Source: Aureococcus anophagefferens | Taxonomy: Eukaryota; Sar; Pelagophyceae; Pelagomonadales; Pelagomonadaceae | Assembly: GCF_000186865.1 (NCBI RefSeq) | Contig: NW_008705562.1 | Coordinates: forward strand, 1,095,192-1,159,191 | DNA length: 64,000 bases | Direction of reading: 5' to 3' | Shown here: piece after piece, positions 28,253-36,644 of the stretch | Layout of the letters: each line of letters opens with the position of its first letter | Numbering within the stretch: position 1 is the stretch's first letter | Translations under genes and position numbers: made by a program | The notes under the pieces: model-generated | The model's database searches: none | What the model saw: the letters and a program-made list of their open reading frames with translations, nothing else | Told to the model about the DNA's origin: nothing

Positions 28253-29746
28253 TTAGGGTGCCGCGGGCGGGCAGCCCAGGAACGCGCCGATGCCCGCGAG
28301 GACGTCGGGCTGGTGGCGGACCTTGGCCGCGAGCTCCGGGTTGACCCGGGCGTTGGCGGCGACGTGGGCGCAGCCCGCGTCCCGGAACAACGTCCAGTCG
28401 CACTGGAGCGGGCAGTTGATGGGCTGGCCGACGAAGCCCGCGTAGCCCGTCGCCGGGAACGGCGACGGCGCCGCGTCCGCGAGGAAGGACCCGCGCTCCG
28501 CGGCCGAGTGGTGGCAGACGTTCTTCGCGTTGCACAGGGGCCGCACGACGCGCTCCAAAAAGTCCATGTCGTCGCCGTAGCCGAAGGGCCGGCCGAGGCC
28601 GTTGACGAACGCGACCATCTTCTCGTAGATCCGCGGCACCGGCGGCGCGCGGCCCGACGCGCGCGCGCCCCACATGCCGCCGAGCATGCGCGTCGCGTCG
28701 TGGGGCTTTTCGTGGAGCACGTGGAACTGGCGGCCGGAGTCGAGCCAGGCGCGGACGGCCGCGGCGTCGCGCGGGTTCAGCCGGCTGTCCGCGTCCCTAA
28801 CCGCGACGGCCTCGACGCCGGCGTCGCCGCAGGGCAGGAAGCGCAGCAGCATGAGCTGCGCCTCGCGGCACTTGCTGGAGACGAGCCGGAGCTCGGCGCC
28901 CGCCGCCGTCAGCGCCGCGCAGGTCTCCTCGGGCACGTCGCCGGGGGTGCAGTAGACGACGCACTTCCAGTCCGGGAGCAACGCCTTCGCCAAATGCGCG
29001 TTCTGCACCGCGCCCGCGCAGTAGATGGGCTTGGCGCCGTAGAGGCAGAAGGATAACACTTTCCGCTTGAGCACGGTGGCCCGCGGCTTGACGACGGGCC
29101 CCAGGAGGAGCGCGAGGTTGTCGGGCCAGGCCGCGGGCGGCGGCGGCGGCTTCGGCGGCGGCGCGCCGACGACGGCCGACGCGCGCGTCGCGGCGGCCTC
29201 GGGGGGCGCGTCGGCGTAGATGCCGCCCTTGGGCGGCGCGACGAAGGGCGTGCCGTCGTCGCGCTCCTCCTGGTCGTCGGGCTCGTCGTCCGTCTCCTCC
29301 GCCGCGTCGCTCTCAGACGCGTCGCCGCCGTCGTCGATGCCCGGCACCTCGTTGACGCGCTCCTCGGCCTCGGCGAGGCGCGCGGCGACGGACGCCACGT
29401 AGGGCGCGAGCTCGGCGCGGCTCCTCGCGCAGTAGTCGCCCGCGTCGCCCGCGAGCCGCTTCCGGCTCTCCGCGAGGTCGACGACGACCTTCTTGAGTTG
29501 TCTTACCGCGCGCTCCTCGTCGTCGTCGCTGTCGCTGTCGAGCTCGCCGGCCTCCCGCGCCGCGAACTCGACCGCGGCCTGCTCCACGAGGCGCGACGCC
29601 GACGCCATGGTCTCCTCGGCCTGGATGGCCAGCTCGAGCACGTCCACCGTGGACTTGCAGCGCCGCTCCTCGCCCGCGAGCGCCTCGCCGTCGAAGACGC
29701 TGCGCTCCATCACGTCCCGGAGCTCGGAGAGGGCGCGCTCGTCCAC
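28253..29746 (-). CDS. Coiled-coil protein with nucleotide-sugar transferase-like domain
   Basis: A 497-residue protein. Residues 1-140 are helical and acidic (coiled coil, with ELDSDSDDDEER), followed by an acidic/proline linker. Residues about 225-480 form a glycosyltransferase-like domain: VLSFCLYGAKPIYCAGAVQN, DWKCVVYCTP, the D-x-D motif in VAVRDADSRLN, and FHVLHEKPHDATRMLGGMWG. This pattern is common in algal and giant-virus glycosyltransferases with an RDAD metal site. No signal peptide is visible, which is odd for a Golgi enzyme and suggests a cytosolic acceptor or an unusual anchor. Donor and acceptor are unknown. The stop at 28253 lies 5 bp beyond the ankyrin stop, in convergent orientation. 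Confidence 0.6.
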   Translation of the reverse strand: MDERALSELRDVMERSVFDGEALAGEERRCKSTVDVLELAIQAEETMASASRLVEQAAVEFAAREAGELDSDSDDDEERAVRQLKKVVVDLAESRKRLAGDAGDYCARSRAELAPYVASVAARLAEAEERVNEVPGIDDGGDASESDAAEETDDEPDDQEERDDGTPFVAPPKGGIYADAPPEAAATRASAVVGAPPPKPPPPPAAWPDNLALLLGPVVKPRATVLKRKVLSFCLYGAKPIYCAGAVQNAHLAKALLPDWKCVVYCTPGDVPEETCAALTAAGAELRLVSSKCREAQLMLLRFLPCGDAGVEAVAVRDADSRLNPRDAAAVRAWLDSGRQFHVLHEKPHDATRMLGGMWGARASGRAPPVPRIYEKMVAFVNGLGRPFGYGDDMDFLERVVRPLCNAKNVCHHSAAERGSFLADAAPSPFPATGYAGFVGQPINCPLQCDWTLFRDAGCAHVAANARVNPELAAKVRHQPDVLAGIGAFLGCPPAAP

Positions 29747-30011
29747 GGTCTATGAATTACGGCGTACGACGCCCCAGTGGCGCCTCTGCCTCTCGACTTT
29801 GCCGCTCCCAAGTCCGAGAGCCGATGTTTCATGAAGGGTTCAGTCAATCGCGCCGCGTCCAGAGGGGGCAGCCGCGCGGCGTCTCGTCCGCAAGCGCCGC
29901 GCTTTCCCCCCGTCCGCCGCCGTCGCCGCGGAGCGCGCGCGCGTCGTCCGCAGGCCGCGCCGCCGGCGGCGGCCCCGCGCGGCGCGGGGGCCGCCGGAAG
30001 CCGCGGGACCG

Positions 30012-32156
30012 CTACCGCGCGAACGCGTTCGCGAGGGGGTCGTCGCTCTTCTTCTTCTTCTTCGCCTGGGGCTTGGGCGCGCCGGGCGCCGGGGGCCGCT
30101 TCACGGGCTTGGCCCCGGGGGGCGGCGGCATGGGCGCGCGCTTCACCGGCCGCGGCTTGTCGCTGTTCTCGGTCTCGGACCGGGGCCGCTTCTCGCCCGC
30201 GCCCGGCGACGACGGCGCCGCCGACGACGACGCGGCCGCCTCCTCCTTGGGGGACGCGGGCGCCTCCTTCGGGGGCGCGCCCTCCGCCGCTTTCTCCTCC
30301 TTGGGGGGGTTCTCCTCTTTGGGGGGCTTCTCCTCTTTGGGCGCCTCCTCGGCCTTGGGCGCCTCCTCGGCCTTGGGCGCCTCCTCGGCCTTGGGCGCCT
30401 CCTCGGCCTTGGGCGCCTCCTCGGCCTTGGGCGCCTCCTCCTTGGGCGCCTTGGGCGCCTCCTCCTTGGGCGCCTTGGGTGCCTCCTCCTTGGGCGCCTC
30501 CTCCTTGGGCGCCTTGGGCGCGTCGGCGGCCTCGGGCGCGTCGGCCTTGGCCGCGGCCTTGGCCTTGTCGCGGTCCTGCTTCTCCGCGTGGGCCGCCTTG
30601 AGCTTGGCCTTGAGGCGCTTGAGCTTGTCGACGGTCTTGGCGTCCGTGGACGGGTCGCGCGATGCCTCCTTGATGAGGCCCACGAGGTCTGCGAGGAGCG
30701 CGCCGTCGGCGACGATCGCGTCGACCTTCTCGTTGAAGATCTTCAGGAGCGCGACGGCCGCGACGCGCGGGTTCTTCTTCGCGCCGACGACGGCCGTCCG
30801 CAGGGCCGCGACGAGGCCCGCGGCGTCCTCGGGCACGTGGACGGGCACGGCCTTGGGCGGCGGCGGCCGCGGCGCGGGCGCGGGCGCGGGCTTGGACGCC
30901 GACGCGCCGACGGGCGCCGCGGACGCCTTCGCGTCGGCCATCTGCTTCCAGACGGGCACGCCCGACGCCCGCGACGCCTTGAGCCGCTCCTCGCGCTGGG
31001 CCTCGCGGGCCTCGTCCTCCTCCTTCTTCGCGCGGCGCCGCGCGGCCGCGTCCTCGAGCTTCCGCTTCCGGTCCTCCTTCGACGGCGGCGGCGCGGCGAC
31101 GGACGGCCGCAGGGGGTCGGCCTTGGGCGGCGCCTTCTTCTTCGGCGGGTCGCCGTTCTTCCGCAGGCGGCCGCCGCCCGCGGCCTTCTTCTTCGCGGCC
31201 TGCTTCCGGAGCGCGACCACGTCGTCGTCGCCGTCGCTGCCCGCGCCCGCGGACTCGTCGTCGGACGGCGCGCGCGCGCCGTCGTTGAGGAAGTCGTCGT
31301 CGTCGGCGTCGGACGCGGCGCGCTTGGACGCCTTGGGCGCGGCCTTCTTCTTCGGGGCCTTTTTCGCCGCGGCGTGGATGCCGCAGCCGTTGCGGAGCGC
31401 CTTGTCCTTGGCGACCTCCTCCCGGGCCTCGGCGACCGCTTTCGGGAAGGCGAGCTCGTAGCGCTTGGGCTTGAACTCCTTGGCCTGCTTGTCCAGGCCC
31501 CGTTTCAGGCCCTCGTCCCAGGGTACGACGTTCTTGGTGGTCTCGAAGGTGAACCGCTCCGACGCGTCCATGCCGTAGAAGACGCAGCAGTGGCGCTTGC
31601 CCAGGTGCTTCATGGCCTGGGCGTTGATCGCGCCCTTGGTCCAGCGCGGGTCGTAGATGATCGACGGCCAGTGCTTGAAGCCCTGCGACGCGACCCAGCA
31701 GACCTCGCCGAACAACGCCGTCCACTTGCCGTCGAGCGCCTCGACGCGCGCGTCGTCCTTGTGGGGCGCGCGCTCGCGCCGCGCGAGCTCGTCGTCGTCG
31801 ACGGACTCGTTGTCGTCGCCGCCGTCGTCGCCGTCGTCGTCCTCTTTGTCGGACTCGTCGTTGTCGATGTCCTCGACGCCCTCGGGCTCGGCCTCGGCCG
31901 CGGGCGCCGGCGGCGCCTGGTACTTGGCCGCCGTCTCGATCATCGCCGCCGTGAGCACGGCCTTGTACTCGCTCTTCAGCCGGGCGCCGCCGTCGGCCTC
32001 CTTGAGGTGCGCCGCGACGGCCGTGCGCACCATCTTCGCCGTCAGCGTGCCGTCCGCCGCCGCGGCCTGGAGCGGCGCGTCGCTCGCCATGACCGCCTCG
32101 ACGGCGGACGTGACGATGTCGGCCGACAACGGAGCGGGCGCCGCGGCGTCGCTCAT
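30012..32156 (-). CDS. PWWP / DEK-C-like chromatin protein with TFIIS-N-like helical domain
   Basis: A 714-residue protein from the ATG at 32156. Residues about 9-85 look like a DEK C-terminal-type helical module (LTAKMVRTAVAAHL, VLTAAMIETAAKY). Residues about 150-210 resemble a PWWP reader (CWVASQGFKHWPSIIYDP ... CCVFYG). Residues about 470-545 are helical like the LEDGF/TFIIS N-terminal domain (AALRTAVVGAKKNPRVAA ... DKLKRLKAKLKA). Lys/Glu/Ala repeats with several KAEEAP units and a basic tail (KPQAKKKKKSDDP, a likely nuclear signal) follow. The architecture is that of a nucleosome-binding transcription or DNA-repair cofactor such as the HDGF/LEDGF group. Individual domain calls are by pattern only. 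Confidence 0.65.
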   Translation of the reverse strand: MSDAAAPAPLSADIVTSAVEAVMASDAPLQAAAADGTLTAKMVRTAVAAHLKEADGGARLKSEYKAVLTAAMIETAAKYQAPPAPAAEAEPEGVEDIDNDESDKEDDDGDDGGDDNESVDDDELARRERAPHKDDARVEALDGKWTALFGEVCWVASQGFKHWPSIIYDPRWTKGAINAQAMKHLGKRHCCVFYGMDASERFTFETTKNVVPWDEGLKRGLDKQAKEFKPKRYELAFPKAVAEAREEVAKDKALRNGCGIHAAAKKAPKKKAAPKASKRAASDADDDDFLNDGARAPSDDESAGAGSDGDDDVVALRKQAAKKKAAGGGRLRKNGDPPKKKAPPKADPLRPSVAAPPPSKEDRKRKLEDAAARRRAKKEEDEAREAQREERLKASRASGVPVWKQMADAKASAAPVGASASKPAPAPAPRPPPPKAVPVHVPEDAAGLVAALRTAVVGAKKNPRVAAVALLKIFNEKVDAIVADGALLADLVGLIKEASRDPSTDAKTVDKLKRLKAKLKAAHAEKQDRDKAKAAAKADAPEAADAPKAPKEEAPKEEAPKAPKEEAPKAPKEEAPKAEEAPKAEEAPKAEEAPKAEEAPKAEEAPKEEKPPKEENPPKEEKAAEGAPPKEAPASPKEEAAASSSAAPSSPGAGEKRPRSETENSDKPRPVKRAPMPPPPGAKPVKRPPAPGAPKPQAKKKKKSDDPLANAFAR
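30340..30440. repeat. 18-bp coding tandem repeat
   Basis: About five near-identical 18-bp units (GCCTCCTCGGCCTTGGGC) encode the KAEEAP repeats of the PWWP protein. Near-identity at the DNA level, including third positions, points to recent slippage. Variant units lacking two codons continue on both sides. Confidence 0.8.
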
Positions 32157-32408
32157 GGTGGCGACGCGCGCGGCGGGACGACGCTGTGGTCGTCGGCGGC
32201 GCCTCTCGCGATGCGCCCGCGCCGCTCGCAGGCGCGCGGCGCCCGACCGTGTGACACCGTCTGGCAGTCCTCCGGAGGACGCCTCGCAGGTCTCCGCGGA
32301 CGACGTCGCCGCCAACGCGCGCTGCGCGTGACGAAACGAAACGCAACGAAACGCAACGAAGGAAAGACGACGGCGCTAACGACGGCCGCGCGTCGACACG
32401 ACGCGCGC

Positions 32409-32969
32409 TCAGCCGTAGTGCTCCAGGCCCGTGTTGCCCGCGGCGTCCTTGAGCGCGTCCTCGAGGATGTTGACCATCATGTAGAGGTCGAAGTCGGCGA
32501 GCATGTGCGTGAATTTGTCGTAGATCTCCTTCTGCTCGTCGTCGAGCGTGTACGCGTTGCGGAGGATCTGCTTGCAGGTCTCGCTGACCTCCTCGCCGTC
32601 GTCCTCGTCGAGGCCGTCGATGGTCGCGCGGCCGTCGCGCGTCGCCGGCCGCGCCTTGGCGGGCGACTCGGCGCCGGCCTTCTTCCGCGACCGGGGCGCG
32701 GACTGCGGCCGCTTCTCCGTCGCGAACGGCGGCGGGTTCCGGAGCGTCCGCGGCGTCCGGTTGTCGACGACGGAGCCCTTGCCCTTGCGCGCGGCCATGA
32801 CGGCGTGCATGCGCCGCGTGTGGTGGACGTAGTTGTACTCGCTCTCGACGGCGCTGAGAGGCAGGTCCTTCCAGGACTTTTTCAGGTCGAAGAGCTCCTG
32901 TTTGGGGTTGTGGTGGGGCATCTTCAGCTTCGCCGTGTTCTTGGGCATGATGGGGATCTTCATCGCCAT
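32409..32969 (-). CDS. Conserved-looking hypothetical protein
   Basis: A 186-residue basic protein with no signal peptide. The N-terminal part contains PKNTAKLKMPHHNPKQELF and WKDLPLSAVESEYNYVHHTR. The middle is Ser/Pro/Arg-rich and the C-terminus is helical and acidic (CKQILRNAYTLDDEQKEIYD, MLADFDLYMMVNILEDALK). I do not recognise it. It is divergent from the HU/EF-hand gene, whose HU domain resembles the axonemal CCDC81, so a shared ciliary role is possible but unproven. Confidence 0.6.
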   Translation of the reverse strand: MAMKIPIMPKNTAKLKMPHHNPKQELFDLKKSWKDLPLSAVESEYNYVHHTRRMHAVMAARKGKGSVVDNRTPRTLRNPPPFATEKRPQSAPRSRKKAGAESPAKARPATRDGRATIDGLDEDDGEEVSETCKQILRNAYTLDDEQKEIYDKFTHMLADFDLYMMVNILEDALKDAAGNTGLEHYG

Positions 32970-33135
32970 GGTACAAACGTGGGGCGGCGCGCCCGGGAGC
33001 GGCGCGCGAGGACTGGGGCGAGCGCACCGCGGACGACGGGCCGGCGCGCTAGCTACGGGCTGCCGCGTTTGATTGGGGTGCTAGCTAGGCCGACGGTGGC
33101 GGCACGGTGCGGCGGTTGAAAAGGGGGGCAGCAGC

Positions 33136-35347
33136 ATGGACGACGACCGGCCCGGCGCGCGCGTGACTTTGCCGCCCATCGACGAGGTCGAGGTGCCGTC
33201 GATCATCCTCATCGAGCGGGCCTACCAGCGGTCGCTCCACGACGTCATCTGCCGCAAGGACATGTTCCGCATCTGGCAGAAGGTCGGCGCGGCCTGCGCG
33301 GCGACCATGCTCCAGGGCAAGGGCGTGCGCTTCCCGGGCATCGCCGACCTGACCTTCGACGTCAAGGGCCTGCCCATGTACAGCCTCGAGCGCGACATGA
33401 ACGTGCTGCTGAAGCAGTTCGGGAGCGGCCACGGCGTCAAGTGGGAGCCCGCGCACAAGTTCTTCCCGTGCCGCGAGGCGTCGCTGCTCGCGACGCTGCC
33501 CCTCGAGTCCGTGGCGAAATCGCTGAACGCGCGGCGGGCGAAGAAGGACCGGGCGCGGCGCGCCGCGGGCGTCGTCGAGCCGCCGAACAAGCACAAGCGG
33601 ACCTTCGACCGCGCCGTCGTGGGCATGGTCGTGCACCGGATCTTCAGCGAGATGATCCGCGCCGCGCGCATGTCGACGATTTCCCTCGCGCTGACGCTCG
33701 ACGACGTCGGCGAGTTCGTCTACTACAGCGGGCCCTCCGGCGACGGCCTGGGCGCGCGGGGCTACCTCGGCGTCCGCTTCCGTTTGGACTTTCTCGCCGC
33801 GCTGCGGCGACAGCAAACGCGGGAGATGATCGAGCACCCGAAGACGCGCTGGGCGTCGGCGCAGGCCGATGGCATGCCCTACGTGCGCGAGTTCCTCGAC
33901 CCCTCCGTCGTCGAGCCGAAGAAGCTGCTCGCGGCGCCGGGCATGGGCGAGTTGTACGTCAAGGGCGACGGCACGCTCGCGGGCCGCAACGCGATCAAGA
34001 CCATCAAGTTCCGGCTCGTGGAGCGCTGCGGCATCGTCGGGCTCCACACCTTCGTCAAGGCCCTGAGCTCCATGGACGAGAGCGGCGACGGCGTCTACGA
34101 CGCGGAGGAGCTCCGCTGGGGCCTCCGCGAGTTCGGCATCTCCGTGAGCGAGGACGACTGCCTCGCGCTCGTGCAGATGTTCGACGAGGACGGCGGCGGC
34201 ACGCTCAGCTTGGACGAATTGATGGTCGCGATCCGCGAGGGCGCCATGCCGCCGAACCGCGTCGCGATGGTCCGCCGCGTCTTCCACATGCTCTGCCGCG
34301 ACGCGGGCCTGCCGTGCGCGGACGGCGTCGAGATCACGACGGACCGCATCCGCCAGCGCTTCGACCCCTTCGGGGACGAGCGCGTCGAGCGGGGCGACCC
34401 GAACTGGCCGCCCAAGGACGTGACGAACAACTTCTTCGCGGTCCTCGACGACTCGGGCGACGGCCAGGTGTCCGACGCGGAGTTCATGCGCATGTACGAG
34501 AACATCTCGCCGGCCGTCGAGGACGACGGCGACTTCAAGCGCATGCTCGACAAGTTCTGGCCAGCGTCCCGTGGCCGTGACGATTTTCGAGAGATTTGGG
34601 GCGGGAAAACGATGAAACATCGTCACCGTCGTGCTTCGTAGGTTCTGGCCGCCCCTGGGCGACCTGGAGATGGGCGGCCGCGTCCGCGGCGCGTTCTCCC
34701 GCGGCCACGCGGGCTACGGGTTCACGGGAGACCAAGCCGGCGCGGGCTACGAGGACGCGGCGCCGGCGCTGCGGGCGACGGACGAGCGCGACGTCTACCT
34801 CGACGGCATCCTGGACATGGCCGACGCGGAGAAGCAGGGCGGCATCAACAAGCGGCTCGACAAGATCCTCGACGACTCGGCGAAGATGAAGCGCAAGGCG
34901 CGGCCGCCGCCCTTCTCGCACCATCGCGACGACGCCGTCGACGAGGGCGTCGACACCTTCGACGAGGCGCCGCCGAGGAACCACCTGCTCCCGCCGAAGG
35001 CGGCGGACGGGACGACGCCGATGCAGGACGCGGCGACGAAGCGCGCCGCCGCGGCCGCCGCCAAGGAGAACGCGCGCGCGCGGTCCGAGAACGCGCGCGC
35101 AAAGTCCCAGGCGTCCCTGCCCCGGCCCGCCGCCGCCGGCCGCGGGGACCCGGGCGTCGCCAAGGCGAAATTCAAGGCCGCCGCGCGGCTCGCGGCCAAG
35201 GGCGCCCACGCGCACGGCGCGCCCAAGACGAAGACGGTCCAGGGCCCGCCGGGCGTCGCCATCTCGACGCCGACGGGCCGCGACCGGCGCAAGTCAGGGT
35301 GGGGCCAGGGCCACTTCGACACATTCGAGAAGCACCACCACCTCTAG
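33136..35347 (+). CDS. CCDC81-type HU domain plus EF-hand protein, split by a short introner
   Basis: Exons 33136-34553 and 34642-35347 give 707 residues in one frame and read DKFWPPLGDLEMGG across the junction. Residues about 20-110 resemble the tandem HU-like domain of CCDC81 (IWQKVGAACAATMLQGKGVR, FPGIADLTFDVKGL). EF-hand loops follow from about residue 315: DESGDGVYDAEEL, DEDGGGTLSLDEL and DDSGDGQVSDAEF, each with the Asp/Glu calcium ligands. The C-terminal exon is basic, Ala-rich and low complexity. The family is linked to centrioles and cilia in animals, so a calcium-responsive basal body or flagellar role is plausible. Without splicing the first exon ends at 34641 in an unrelated basic tail. 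Confidence 0.7.
34562..34641 (+). mobile_element. 80-bp introner (family II, copy A)
   Basis: Flanked by GTTCTGGC duplications (34554-34561 and 34642-34649). It starts CAGCGTCCCGT and ends CTTCGTAG. The inner inverted repeat is GTGACGAT ... ATCGTCAC, at equal distance from each end. The interior includes TTTCGAGAGATTT. The intron (duplication plus element, 88 bp) starts with GT of the duplication and ends with AG of the element. Confidence 0.9.
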
Positions 35348-35490
35348 TCGAGTAAGCACCACCACCTCGAGCCGGCGTAATCGAAGCACCAGGTGCCTCT
35401 CGTGCCCCTCCCCGCGCATCGCCCGAGCGCTCGCGCCGAGTCGCTCTTGCCGCCGCGCGGAGAAGCCCCGCCACGTTAGGCGCGCGCGGC

Positions 35491-36216
35491 TCACTCGCTG
35501 CCGTACATCTCGGCGTAGAGCTCGCGCTGGGGCATGTTCGTGAAGATCTCGGCGATGGCCCGGGACACGGGCAGGCCCCGGTCGACGCGCTTCGCGTACT
35601 CGGCCTCGAACGTCGCGACGAAGTCCCTCTGGCTCACGGTCTCCGCGTGCGCGAAGAGCTTGGCGATGCGGCGCGCGCCGGCGCGCGCCTGGCGCGCGGA
35701 CCAGTCCCACTCGCGGCTCGCGCCCGTGAGCTTGGCGCCCTTGGCGTCCGACTCGATCTGCGAGCTCACCCAGCGCGACGTGAAGACGTCGACGGGCACC
35801 GCGCCGTCGCCGCGGGTGTCGTAGGCGTCGAAGAGGCGCACGAGCGCGCCGGAGACGCTGTCGGGGTCGACGCCCTCGGCCTTGGCGCCGGCGGCCGCGG
35901 CTCTGGGGCGCGGGACCGTCGACACGTCGGCGAGGCTGTCGGCGAGGATGTCGGGCGCGTCCGGCGCGCGCGTCCGCCGCTTCTGGAGGTCGCCCAGCGC
36001 CTGCGCGTAGCCGCTCAGCTGGTCGAGCATGCGGCACGACTCGTCGTCGCCCGCGGCGCACTCGTTCTCGAGGTTTGTGACGAAGCTCCCGAGCGCGCCG
36101 CGCTTCTCCTCAACGTAGGTCGACCAGCGCGGGCCGAGGCGTGTGTGTGGTGTTTTTTGGGCGACGAGCGCCGAGGCGCCCGTCACGGCAACGACGACGG
36201 CGCAGATGCGGCGCAT
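35491..36216 (-). CDS. Plastid- or secretory-targeted protein with one EF-hand-like loop
   Basis: A 241-residue protein from the ATG at 36216, chosen because it precedes a hydrophobic leader (RRICAVVVAVTGASALVA) and a short transit-like stretch. One EF-hand-like helix-loop-helix is visible (LVRLFDAYDTRGDGAVPVDV). A helical C-terminus contains RDFVATFEAEYAKRV and ends in EMYGSE. I do not recognise a named family. The calcium-binding role is tentative because only one loop is seen. Confidence 0.55.
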   Translation of the reverse strand: MRRICAVVVAVTGASALVAQKTPHTRLGPRWSTYVEEKRGALGSFVTNLENECAAGDDESCRMLDQLSGYAQALGDLQKRRTRAPDAPDILADSLADVSTVPRPRAAAAGAKAEGVDPDSVSGALVRLFDAYDTRGDGAVPVDVFTSRWVSSQIESDAKGAKLTGASREWDWSARQARAGARRIAKLFAHAETVSQRDFVATFEAEYAKRVDRGLPVSRAIAEIFTNMPQRELYAEMYGSE

Positions 36217-36644
36217 GGCGTCGCGACGAGGGTCGGTGCGCACGAGATGCTGCCCGCGAGAATCGATCACAGCCTGAGCAGCTGAAGCAACTTGACGCCT
36301 AACTTGAAGCATTGTTGAAGGCATCTGCCGGACGGCGCGACGAGCTCGGCCGGTTACACCCAGCCGAGTCGCATGCGCCTGGCGGTTCTCGTCGTCGTAG
36401 CTCCACTGCCAGCGTCTCCGGGACAGCGATCCGTGCCATGTCGACGACGAGACCAAAGGGCCGGCCCGCGCGTAACTAGCTCCGCGCGCGTTGGGCGAGG
36501 ACTAACGACCAGGGCGAGCAGGGCACGCCTGCGACAGGGCCGGCCTCGAGCCTTCGCTCCCGCCATCTCGCTTCACCAGCGCCTGTCCTGCAACATTCCT
36601 GCAATTTGAAGGCAAGTTTGCCAACTCGAGCTCTGTGCTGGCAC
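36217..36644. promoter_or_regulatory. Divergent intergenic region
   Basis: A 428-bp region between two divergent leader-bearing genes. It contains no convincing ORF. Short CTGCAA / TGCAATTTGAA stretches occur near both ends, just upstream of each gene. Similar lower-GC leader motifs precede other genes here (for example near 54480), but I cannot define a motif. Confidence 0.35.

Noticed and set aside
34562..34642. Initially read as a frameshift or gene boundary between two genes
   Set aside because: Perfect 8-bp duplications, inverted repeats and two related copies elsewhere explain it as an introner.
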